Below are positions 1 to 7,093 of a stretch of DNA of 7,716 bases, piece by piece. Each line of letters begins with the position of its first letter. Position 1 is the first letter of the stretch. The position numbers and the translations under genes are program-made. Source of the DNA: Syntrophales bacterium (GTDB taxonomy: Bacteria; Desulfobacterota; Syntrophia; Syntrophales; UBA2251); NCBI GenBank assembly GCA_023230905.1, contig JALNWL010000120.1:1-7716 (forward strand), in the 5' to 3' direction. A model generated the notes under the pieces. It saw only the letters and a list, made by a program, of their open reading frames with translations, had not been told where the DNA came from and did not search any database.

Positions 1-56
1 ACCGCCGGGGCAGGGCCGGCGACGCTCCGCACGGGACTTTGAGGTTTAAAGCAGCA

Positions 57-62
57 TATAAA
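57..62 (+). promoter_or_regulatory. possible -10 box upstream of acs
   Basis: The hexamer TATAAA lies in a locally AT-rich stretch (about 45-80) that contrasts with the GC-rich surroundings, 38 bases before the acs start codon. No good -35 hexamer sits 16-18 bases upstream; TTGAGG at 39-44 is too close. If this is the promoter, it is activator-dependent or reads poorly against the E. coli consensus. The call rests on base composition and the single hexamer only. Confidence 0.25.
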
Positions 63-100
63 ATCCAATGAAAAGAAATTGAAAGGGAGGTTGGAAAAAG

Positions 101-2074
<1,974 letters not shown>

Positions 2075-2122
2075 GCAAAGGGCCGACGGTTCCGAGGGCC
2101 GCGTGCGAAGGGCCCGGAGCCA

Positions 2123-2146
2123 AAGGCGAAGGATATAAGGTGAAGG
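2123..2146 (+). repeat. short purine-rich tandem repeat after acs
   Basis: AAGGCGAAGG (2123-2132) and AAGGTGAAGG (2137-2146) are near-identical 10-mers offset by 14 bases. They lie in a purine-rich, non-coding stretch just before a large hairpin, and the second copy overlaps the hairpin's 5' arm. This may be a remnant of a minisatellite-like intergenic repeat. Function unknown. Confidence 0.35.
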
Positions 2147-2185
2147 GCGTCGGGCGCGGGGTGAACCCCCAGCGCCCGGCGCCTT
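2144..2185 (+). other. large GC-rich hairpin in acs-etfB spacer, no U-tract
   Basis: The arm 2146-2157 (GGCGTCGGGCGC) pairs with 2172-2183 (GCGCCCGGCGCC) with one G-U pair. The stem continues inward with GGGG (2158-2161) against CCCC (2166-2169) around a TGAA loop, leaving a CA bulge at 2170-2171. A-U and G-U pairs extend the base outward to 2144 and 2185. The downstream bases (AGACTAAC) hold no run of T, so it is not a classical intrinsic terminator on either strand. It may protect the acs 3' end, mark a processing site, or act as an inefficient terminator that partly separates acs from etfBA. Confidence 0.7.
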
Positions 2186-2225
2186 AGACTAACATCAAGT
2201 GCTGGATGCAGCGACGGACCGCTTT

Positions 2226-2241
2226 CCGGCGGGGCCGCCGG
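2226..2241 (+). other. palindrome in etfB leader
   Basis: CCGGCGG (2226-2232) and CCGCCGG (2235-2241) form a perfect 7-bp inverted repeat around GG. It ends 12 bases before the etfB Shine-Dalgarno sequence. Its position suits either a protein-binding site or a leader hairpin modulating etfB expression, but a chance palindrome is possible in such GC-rich DNA. Confidence 0.35.
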
Positions 2242-2253
2242 CGGCATTCGGGA

Positions 2254-2259
2254 AGGAGG
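2254..2259 (+). promoter_or_regulatory. Shine-Dalgarno that sets the etfB start
   Basis: AGGAGG lies five bases before a GTG at 2265. It decides between two in-frame GTG codons. The upstream GTG at 2199 has no ribosome-binding site and would add 22 low-complexity residues (MLDAATDRFPAGPPAAFGKEED) that EtfB proteins do not have. The GTG at 2265 gives the normal EtfB start NIVACVKQVPDTE. Confidence 0.9.
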
Positions 2260-2264
2260 AAGAC

Positions 2265-3038
2265 GTGAATATTGTTGCATGCGTAAAACAGGTTCCGGAT
2301 ACGGAAGCCCAGATCAAGGTCAAGCCGGACGGATCGGGGATCGATGAGGGCGGCATCAAGTGGGTCATGAACCCCTACGACGAATTCGGCGTGGAGGAAG
2401 CCCTCAAGATGAAGGAAAAATTCGGCGGCGACGTGACGATCGTGTGCGTGGGCCCCGCCCGCGCGATGGAAACGATCCGCACGGCCCTGGCGATGGGCGC
2501 CGACAAGGGGATCCACATCAGCGATCCCGCCCTGGAAAATGCAGACGCCTACACGACCGCGTCCGCCCTGGCGGCGGCCATCAAGGGCGTCCCCTATGAC
2601 GTCATCCTGTGCGGGCAGCGCGCCATCGACGACGACTCCGGTCAGGTCGGGAGCGTGCTTGCCGAACTGCTGGGCATCCCCCAGGTCACCGTGGTCACGA
2701 AGGTGGACGTGGACGGCCAGAAGGTCAAGGTGGTCCGGCCCATCGAGGGCGCCCAGCTTGTGATCGAAAGCGCCCTGCCGGCCGTCATCACGGCCACCAA
2801 GGGTCTTAACGAACCCCGCTATGCCTCCCTGCCGGGGATCATGAAGGCGAAGAAGAAGCCGGTCGACGTGAAGGACGCCGCGGCCCTGGGCGTCTCCGCG
2901 GACGCCAAGGCCAAGGTCGGCAAATTCATCCCGCCTCCGGCCAGGCCTCCTGGAAAGATTATCTGCGCCGACGATACGCCCGAGGGCAAGGCCGCCGAAG
3001 TGGCCAAGCTGCTCCGGGAAGAGGCGAAGGTCATTTAA
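2265..3038 (+). CDS. etfB: electron transfer flavoprotein beta subunit
   Basis: This 257-aa protein matches the usual EtfB size and starts at a GTG with a strong ribosome-binding site. With EtfA it forms a soluble heterodimer that takes electrons from acyl-CoA dehydrogenases and other flavin dehydrogenases. The N-terminus (IVACVKQVPDTE), the MNPYDEFGVEEAL segment and the ATKGLNEPRYASLPGIMKAKKKP block (residues 177-199) are EtfB hallmarks. The nucleotide-site motif AIDDDSGQVG (120-129) resembles the AIDDDxxQ form of conventional EtfB, which binds AMP, more than the AIDGDTAQVGP form of bifurcating clostridial EtfB, which binds a second FAD. That suggests a non-bifurcating carrier, in line with the quinone-linked oxidoreductase downstream. 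The gene is 31 bases ahead of etfA and almost certainly co-transcribed with it. The first codons are AT-richer than the rest, as expected for a well-translated gene. Confidence 0.95.
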   Translation: MNIVACVKQVPDTEAQIKVKPDGSGIDEGGIKWVMNPYDEFGVEEALKMKEKFGGDVTIVCVGPARAMETIRTALAMGADKGIHISDPALENADAYTTASALAAAIKGVPYDVILCGQRAIDDDSGQVGSVLAELLGIPQVTVVTKVDVDGQKVKVVRPIEGAQLVIESALPAVITATKGLNEPRYASLPGIMKAKKKPVDVKDAAALGVSADAKAKVGKFIPPPARPPGKIICADDTPEGKAAEVAKLLREEAKVI

Positions 3039-3069
3039 TTTTATCAACCATTCATGGAGGAATAGCGAA

Positions 3070-4047
3070 ATGGCAAAAGGTGTATGGATTGTTGCGGAAC
3101 ATAGAGACGGCGCCTTGAGGAAGGTCAGCTTCGAGCTGGCCAGCACCGCCCGGAAGCTGGCCGACCAGACGGGCGACGAAGTGGCCGCCGTCGTGGTGGG
3201 GTCCGGTGTCGAGGCGATGGCCGCCGAGCTCGGAAAATACGGTGTGGACAAGGTGTTCGTGGCGGACAACGCCGCGTTCGAGCCCTACACGACGGACGCC
3301 CACGCGGCCGCCGTGGCCAAGGCCGTGAAGGATAACGATCCGGCGATCCTGCTCGTGGGCGCGTCCGCCCAGGGCAAGGATCTGGCGGCGGCCCTCGTCG
3401 GCAAGCTGGCGGCGGGTCTCGCGACGGATTGCACCGACGTGAAGATCGAAGACGGCAAGCTCGTCGCGGTCCGGCCCATGTACGCGGGCAAGTGCTTCGG
3501 CGAGGTGGTCTTCAACGCCGCCCCGGCGATGGCGTCGCTCCGTCCCAACGTGTTCCCGATCGTGGAGACCGCCAAGGCGGGCGCCGTGGTGAAGTTCGAC
3601 GCCGGCGTCGACGCGGGTGCGCTCAAGACAAAGGTGGTCGAGGTGCAGAAGGAGGCCTCCGGCAAGATCGACGTCGCCGAGGCGAACATCATCGTGTCCG
3701 GCGGGCGCGGCATGAAGGGCCCCGAGGGCTACGGCATCCTCGAAGAGCTGGCCGGCGTGCTCGGCGCGGCGGTCGGCGCGTCGCGCGCGGCCGTGGATGC
3801 GGGCTGGCGTCCCCAGTCCGACCAGGTCGGGCAGACCGGCAAGGTCGTGTCCCCGAACCTGTACATCGCCTGCGGCATCTCCGGCGCCATTCAGCATCTG
3901 GCCGGGATGAGCTCCTCGAAGTACATCGTGGCGATCAACAAGGACAACGAGGCCCCGATCTTCGCGAAGGCCGACTACGGTGTCGTGGACGACCTCTTCA
4001 AGGTCGTACCGGCCCTGACGACGGAATGCAAAAAATTGATGGCGTAA
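3070..4047 (+). CDS. etfA: electron transfer flavoprotein alpha subunit
   Basis: This 325-aa protein is full length for EtfA and has no N-terminal ferredoxin extension. It carries the FAD that shuttles electrons in the EtfAB dimer. The C-terminal FAD domain is intact: SGGRG at 210-214, WRPQSDQVGQTGK ending at 258 (flavin-contacting S250, Q255 and T256 region), and the signature YIACGISGAIQHLAGM at 265-280 followed by AINKDNEAPIF. The N-terminal half has the expected EtfA fold features, including GASAQGKDLAAALVGKLAAG. GGAGG at 3056-3060 precedes the ATG by nine bases. It sits between etfB and the membrane Fe-S oxidoreductase gene, so the dimer probably donates electrons to that protein. A run of six A at 4030-4035 lies five codons from the end; no frameshift use is evident. 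Confidence 0.95.
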   Translation: MAKGVWIVAEHRDGALRKVSFELASTARKLADQTGDEVAAVVVGSGVEAMAAELGKYGVDKVFVADNAAFEPYTTDAHAAAVAKAVKDNDPAILLVGASAQGKDLAAALVGKLAAGLATDCTDVKIEDGKLVAVRPMYAGKCFGEVVFNAAPAMASLRPNVFPIVETAKAGAVVKFDAGVDAGALKTKVVEVQKEASGKIDVAEANIIVSGGRGMKGPEGYGILEELAGVLGAAVGASRAAVDAGWRPQSDQVGQTGKVVSPNLYIACGISGAIQHLAGMSSSKYIVAINKDNEAPIFAKADYGVVDDLFKVVPALTTECKKLMA

Positions 4048-4055
4048 ACGACATC

Positions 4056-4086
4056 GAGGGGCGGTCGGGGATACCCACCGCCCCTC
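4056..4086 (+). other. strong hairpin between etfA and the oxidoreductase gene, no U-tract
   Basis: GAGGGGCGG (4056-4064) pairs perfectly with CCGCCCCTC (4078-4086). A T-A pair (4065/4077) and, after a two-base bulge, GGG-ATA-CCC (4068-4076) extend it inward. The following bases are AAACATATG, so there is no U-tract. It starts eight bases after the etfA stop. Likely roles are 3'-end protection of an abundant etfBA transcript or partial attenuation, so that the membrane partner is made in lower amount. This is inferred from position and structure. Confidence 0.75.
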
Positions 4087-4171
4087 AAACATATGAACCG
4101 GGTGTTAAGCGTCAGTCCGATTCCCGACGCCCCATCCCCAACGTTCAGCGCCTGTTTTCTCTGGAGGAGTT

Positions 4172-6376
4172 ATGGAGCACATCCCGTTTTCCGTCGGCAA
4201 TGAAGGAAGGCAAGTCTTCTGGAATGCCGAGCATTTTGAATTGTGGCTCTTTCTGTTCACCTTTGTCGCCCTGGGCATCTTCGCCTACGGCATCTACCGC
4301 CGCTGGCAGATGTGGGCGGCCATGGGCAAGCCCGAGATCCGGTGGGACGACACGAAGGAGCGCCTGAAGCTGCTTTTGCGCGACGGCTTCCTGCAGATCA
4401 AGACCTTCAAGGACCCCTATCCCGGCATCATGCACGGACTCATCTTTTTCGGATTCGTGGTCCTGATCTTCGGCGCCGCCTTCGACGCGACGGAGTTTCA
4501 CATCACGGAGCCCTTCGGCATCGCCTTCCTCCGCGGGTGGTTTTACCTGATCTTCTCCTTCACGATGGACCTGTTCGGCCTGGCCGTGCTGCTCGGCGTC
4601 CTGATGGCCCTCCATCGCCGCTACATCACCCGGCCCGACCGCCTCGCCTACCGGGGCGAATCCGACAGCACGGCGGATGACGCCATCGCGCTCCTGCTGC
4701 TGCTCGGGATCATCGTGACCGGCTTCGTCATCGAGTCCCTCCGGATTCACGTCACGCAACCCTCCTGGGAGGTCTGGTCCTTCGCCGGCTACGCGCTCTC
4801 GAAGGCCTTCGTCGGCGTGCCCGCGGAGACGGCCAAGGCGATGCACGCCTGGACCTGGTGGATCCACACCTTCATCGTCCTGGGCTTCATCGCCTACATC
4901 CCCTATTCGCGGCTGCTGCACATGATCACGGTTCCGGCGAACCATTTCATGCAAAACCGCAAGCCCGTCGGGACGATCGAGCCGATCCGCGACTTCGAGA
5001 ACGCCGAGTCCTTCGGCGTGGGGCAGCTCGACGAGTTCACCTGGAAGCAGATCTTCGACGCCGACGCCTGCACGAAGTGCGGACGCTGCCAGGACGGCTG
5101 CCCGGCCTACCTGACCGGCAAGCCGCTGTCCCCGAAGAAGCTCGTCCAGGACCTCAAGACCTACTGGCTGGAGAAGGCCCCGGCCGCCGTGATGGCCAAG
5201 AAGCTCGCCGACGAGCCCGCCAAGTGGCCCTACCTCGGCAAGAAGTGGCCCATCCTGAACACGATCGACTTTATCATCGACTTCCTCCTGGCGAAGACCA
5301 AGGGCATGCCCACGGGCGCGCCGGCGGAAAAGGCCCTGGTCGGGGAGGCCATCGAACTCCACGAGTTGTGGGCCTGCACGAACTGCATGTACTGCATGGA
5401 GAACTGCTCCGCGTCCATCGAGCACGTGCCGAAGATCATCGCCATGCGGCAGTACAAGGTCCTGACGGAGGCGGACTTCGCCCCCGAGCTCCAGCTGACC
5501 TATCGGAACATGGAAAACAACTCGAACCCCTGGGGCGTGGGCTCCCACCTGCGGGGCGACTGGGCGAAGGACCTCGGCGTCAAGACGCTGGCCGAAGACC
5601 CGAACGTGGAGTACCTGTTCTACGTCGGCTGTTCCGGGTCGTTCGACGACCGCGGCAAGAAGGTTTCGGTTGCCTTCGCCAAAATCCTCAAGGAGGCCGG
5701 CGTCAGCTTCGGCATCCTCGGCGCCGAGGAGAGCTGCTGCGGCGACTCGGCGATGCGGGGCGGCAACGAGTACCTGTACCAGACGCTCGCCCAGGCCAAC
5801 ATCGAGGTGATGAACGGCTACGGGGTCAAGAAGATCATCACGACCTGCCCCCACGGCTACAACGCGCTCAAGAAGGATTATCCGCACTTCGGCGGGAACT
5901 ACGAGATCTATCACCACACGGAGATCCTCGCGGACCTGATCGCGAAGGGCAAGATCAGCCTGAAGAAGTCCATGGACGGGGTCTTCACCTACCACGACTC
6001 CTGCTTCCTCGGCCGCTACAACAACATCTACACGCAGCCCCGGACCATCCTGGGCGCCGTGCCCGGCATGAAGCTGGTGGAGATGGAGCGGAACCTCGCG
6101 AAGAGCTTCTGCTGCGGCGCCGGCGGGGCGCGGATGTGGATGGAGGAGGAAGGCCAGCGGATCAACAACACCCGCGCCGCGCAGGCGATCGAGGTCAAGG
6201 CCGACGTCATCGCCGTGGGCTGCCCCTTCTGTCTCACCATGATGAGCGACGGGATCAAGGACAACAAGAAAGACGAGGAGATGAAGTCCCTGGACATCGC
6301 CGAGATCGTCTGGAAGTCCATGGATCTGGAAGAAGAACCCGAACCGGTCGAGGTCTGCGCCGCTCCGGCGGAGTAG
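4172..6376 (+). CDS. membrane-bound Fe-S oxidoreductase, EtfAB:menaquinone type (EMO)
   Basis: This 734-aa protein belongs to the heterodisulfide-reductase-like DUF224/CCG family encoded next to etfBA in syntrophs and Geobacter-type bacteria, where members pass electrons from reduced EtfAB to (methyl)menaquinone. Five membrane helices are visible (about 22-42, 86-105, 123-146, 170-190, 228-246). Positive loops such as YRRW at 42-45 and HRRY at 148-151 predict an outside N-terminus and a cytoplasmic C-terminal domain. Candidate heme b histidines include H88, H225, H232 and H250. Two [4Fe-4S] motifs follow: C300, C303, C306, C310 and C402, C405, C408, C412. The first CCG domain has C487, C522-C523 and C559-P-H-G562. 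The second is complete: C611, C647-C648, C684-P-F-C687. The last cysteine of the first domain is therefore glycine. GGAGG at 4163-4167 supports the ATG. No acyl-CoA dehydrogenase gene is seen here. Alternative annotations would be HdrD-like or GlcF-like, but the NarI-like membrane part and etfBA linkage favour EMO. Confidence 0.88.
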   Translation: MEHIPFSVGNEGRQVFWNAEHFELWLFLFTFVALGIFAYGIYRRWQMWAAMGKPEIRWDDTKERLKLLLRDGFLQIKTFKDPYPGIMHGLIFFGFVVLIFGAAFDATEFHITEPFGIAFLRGWFYLIFSFTMDLFGLAVLLGVLMALHRRYITRPDRLAYRGESDSTADDAIALLLLLGIIVTGFVIESLRIHVTQPSWEVWSFAGYALSKAFVGVPAETAKAMHAWTWWIHTFIVLGFIAYIPYSRLLHMITVPANHFMQNRKPVGTIEPIRDFENAESFGVGQLDEFTWKQIFDADACTKCGRCQDGCPAYLTGKPLSPKKLVQDLKTYWLEKAPAAVMAKKLADEPAKWPYLGKKWPILNTIDFIIDFLLAKTKGMPTGAPAEKALVGEAIELHELWACTNCMYCMENCSASIEHVPKIIAMRQYKVLTEADFAPELQLTYRNMENNSNPWGVGSHLRGDWAKDLGVKTLAEDPNVEYLFYVGCSGSFDDRGKKVSVAFAKILKEAGVSFGILGAEESCCGDSAMRGGNEYLYQTLAQANIEVMNGYGVKKIITTCPHGYNALKKDYPHFGGNYEIYHHTEILADLIAKGKISLKKSMDGVFTYHDSCFLGRYNNIYTQPRTILGAVPGMKLVEMERNLAKSFCCGAGGARMWMEEEGQRINNTRAAQAIEVKADVIAVGCPFCLTMMSDGIKDNKKDEEMKSLDIAEIVWKSMDLEEEPEPVEVCAAPAE

Positions 6377-6397
6377 GGATCTTGACCGTCCATTCCG

Positions 6398-6431
6398 AGG
6401 GGAAGCGTGAAAGCGCTTCCCCTTTTCTTTT
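6398..6431 (+). terminator. intrinsic (Rho-independent) terminator
   Basis: GGGGAAGCG (6399-6407) pairs perfectly with CGCTTCCCC (6414-6422), with an extra A-T pair at 6398/6423 and a six-base TGAAAG loop. It is followed at once by TTTTCTTTT (6423-6431). It begins 22 bases after the oxidoreductase stop codon and ends the transcript carrying etfB, etfA and the oxidoreductase gene. The reverse strand lacks a T-run after the stem, so it works in the + direction only. Confidence 0.95.
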
Positions 6432-6440
6432 GCATCCTGG

Positions 6441-6489
6441 CCACGGGGTTGGCCGGAAGGGTTATCTCCTTTGCCCACGGGGTTTGCCG
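6441..6489 (+). repeat. 16-bp near-direct repeat
   Basis: GCCACGGGGTTGGCCG (about 6440-6455) recurs as CCCACGGGGTTTGCCG (about 6474-6489), 14 of 16 identical and 34 bases apart, just after the terminator. The core CCACGGGGTT is exact (6441-6450 and 6475-6484). Role unknown; it could be a small duplication or a pair of binding sites. Confidence 0.35.
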
Positions 6490-6519
6490 TTTGGGGTCAT
6501 GCCCCTCTACCAAAGCGCC

Positions 6520-6544
6520 GGGGAACCCCCTGCCTCCTTTTTTT
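6520..6544 (+). terminator. weak second terminator-like element
   Basis: GGGG (6520-6523) and CCCC (6526-6529) flank AA, and a run of seven T lies at 6538-6544. The arm is short and about nine bases separate it from the T-run, so termination here would be inefficient. It may back up the stronger terminator at 6398-6431, or be chance. Confidence 0.2.
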
Positions 6545-6610
6545 ATCTGGAATTTTTGCATGCGTTCTGTTATGAAAATGCACGATTGCATCCTCGTCGG
6601 GAACTATTGA

Positions 6611-6622
6611 AAATCGCGATTT
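6611..6622. promoter_or_regulatory. 12-bp perfect palindrome
   Basis: AAATCGCGATTT is a perfect 12-bp palindrome in the AT-richer patch of the intergenic region. It could be a dimeric regulator site. It is far (about 470 bases) from fadD and no promoter was recognised next to it, so the role is open. Confidence 0.25.
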
Positions 6623-6629
6623 CACGGCT

Positions 6630-6658
6630 CGCCGGGCCTTTTTCAACGAGACCCGGCG
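6630..6658. repeat. inverted repeat
   Basis: CGCCGGG (6630-6636) and CCCGGCG (6652-6658) form a perfect 7-bp inverted repeat with a 15-base loop that includes TTTTT. No T-run follows on either strand, so it is not a terminator. It is one of several dyads clustered around the 28-bp repeats. Confidence 0.4.
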
Positions 6659-6690
6659 CCCCCGCACTGCGCTGACGGGGGAATCTCTCA

Positions 6691-6718
6691 CCCGGGCGCT
6701 TAAGGCGGCTTTCCCGGC
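6691..6718 (+). repeat. 28-bp direct repeat, copy 1
   Basis: The unit begins CCCGGGCGCTTAAGG and ends GCTTTCCCGGC. It matches the copy at 6766-6793 at 27 of 28 positions; the one difference is base 17 (G here, C in copy 2). It contains the palindromes CCCGGG and CTTAAG. Weak similarity may continue into the bases before it (about 6678-6690). It is probably part of a dispersed intergenic repeat family of this genome, but only two clear copies are in view. Confidence 0.8.
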
Positions 6719-6750
6719 CAACGTTCCACCGCGGGCGGGCCCGTGCCGAT

Positions 6751-6764
6751 GCGAGAAAACTCGC
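6751..6764. repeat. small hairpin between repeat copies
   Basis: GCGAG (6751-6755) and CTCGC (6760-6764) form a perfect 5-bp stem with an AAAA loop, abutting the second 28-bp repeat copy. It may belong to the same repeat unit. Confidence 0.35.
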
Positions 6765-6765
6765 G

Positions 6766-6793
6766 CCCGGGCGCTTAAGGCCGCTTTCCCGGC
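6766..6793 (+). repeat. 28-bp direct repeat, copy 2
   Basis: This is the second copy of the unit at 6691-6718, 75 bases downstream, with a single mismatch. Its last part, CCGCTTTCCCGGCGG (6781-6795), resembles CCGCTTTCCGGCGG in the etfB leader (2219-2232), one base shorter. The spacing and only two copies rule out a CRISPR array. Confidence 0.8.
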
Positions 6794-6829
6794 GGAGGCT
6801 TGGCTCGAGGGGCGGGGGCGAGACGGGAA

Positions 6830-6855
6830 ATCTCCCATGCGCGCTGCCGGGAGAT
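6830..6855. repeat. inverted repeat
   Basis: ATCTCCC (6830-6836) and GGGAGAT (6849-6855) pair perfectly across a 12-base loop. With the dyad at 6866-6886 it makes a tandem pair of potential stem-loops. No T-run follows. Confidence 0.4.
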
Positions 6856-6865
6856 GACAAGAAGG

Positions 6866-6886
6866 CCGGCCGGTATAACCGGTCGG
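6866..6886. repeat. 9-bp hairpin with three-base loop
   Basis: CCGGCCGGT (6866-6874) pairs with ACCGGTCGG (6878-6886), with one G-U pair, around ATA. It is compact and GC-rich with no U-tract downstream. It may be part of a REP-like element or a structured RNA, though no transcript start is recognisable. Confidence 0.45.
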
Positions 6887-7023
6887 GATTCCCCGCTTGC
6901 CTAACGGGAGGAGATGCATCAGGGGGGTGGGGTGCGGCGGGGCTTGCCCGGTCGGACCCCAACATTCGGAAGTATTCATCCATCATCGCTTTGCTTGTCG
7001 CTGCCATTCGTGGTTTGAGTGTG

Positions 7024-7040
7024 GAGTCGTCGGACGACTC
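7024..7040. promoter_or_regulatory. 17-bp palindrome, putative fadD operator
   Basis: GAGTCGTC and GACGACTC form a perfect 8-bp inverted repeat centred on G7032. It ends eight bases before a -10-like CATAAT (7049-7054), so it covers the place where the -35 region and spacer should be, 54 bases before the fadD start. This is the usual position for a repressor. TetR- or GntR-family regulators control fatty-acid degradation genes in many bacteria, but this site does not match a consensus I know and no regulator gene is in view. Confidence 0.5.
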
Positions 7041-7048
7041 TCGTGATC

Positions 7049-7054
7049 CATAAT
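7049..7054 (+). promoter_or_regulatory. possible -10 box of fadD
   Basis: CATAAT differs from TATAAT at one base and lies 39 bases before the fadD ATG. The matching -35 would fall at about 7026-7031, inside the palindrome, where GTCGTC is a poor match. The start of transcription would be near 7061. Confidence 0.35.
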
Positions 7055-7093
7055 GGACATCTTTGCGGGGTGAAAAGAGAAAGGAGCAGGAGT

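Larger units (their letters stand above)
6377..7093. other. 717-bp intergenic region, terminator and repeats, no credible gene
   Basis: No reading frame here has both a ribosome-binding site and a recognisable protein on either strand. Open frames on the minus strand (for example across 6497-7007) translate to Arg/Pro/Ala-rich sequence with repeated GKAALSAR blocks produced by the DNA repeats. The region holds, in order, an intrinsic terminator, a 16-bp near-repeat, an AT-rich patch (about 6538-6625), several hairpins, two copies of a 28-bp repeat, and the fadD promoter-proximal palindrome. An undetected small RNA in this region cannot be excluded. Confidence 0.7.

Noticed and set aside
68..82. 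Leader peptide before acs (ATG at 68)
   Set aside because: It encodes only four residues before a stop, has no ribosome-binding site, and shows no attenuator structure.
2199..2264. Upstream GTG start for etfB
   Set aside because: It has no Shine-Dalgarno sequence and adds 22 residues absent from EtfB proteins, while AGGAGG five bases before the GTG at 2265 gives the standard N-terminus.
2184..3269. 361-codon minus-strand frame opposite etfB
   Set aside because: Antisense to etfB, spans the etfB-etfA junction, and has no family resemblance.
4029..4041. Programmed frameshift at the A-run near the etfA end
   Set aside because: CAAAAAATTGA could slip, but the -1 frame hits TGA at once and would only trim a few C-terminal residues. 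No downstream product or stimulator is evident.
3052..4092. 346-codon minus-strand frame opposite etfA
   Set aside because: Antisense shadow of etfA with His/Arg/Gly-rich translation and no domain. The etfA FAD-binding signature fixes the coding strand.
4145..6478. Long open frame (777 codons) on the minus strand
   Set aside because: It is antisense to the Fe-S oxidoreductase gene, whose motifs are unmistakable. Strong G/C preference at third codon positions leaves the opposite strand free of stops. The translation is compositionally biased (Asp, Arg, Val, His, Leu) with no recognisable domain.
4858..6675. 605-codon open frame on the + strand in another frame
   Set aside because: It overlaps the oxidoreductase gene and reads as Arg/Pro/Gly-rich low-complexity sequence, a shadow of GC-rich coding DNA. 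It runs on through the terminator, which a real gene would not.
6691..6793. CRISPR array
   Set aside because: Only two copies with a 47-bp spacer are present, and no cas genes are in the window.
6497..7007. Minus-strand genes in the intergenic gap
   Set aside because: The frames lack ribosome-binding sites. Their translations are Arg/Pro/Ala-rich, and the repeated GKAALSAR peptide simply reflects the 28-bp DNA repeats.
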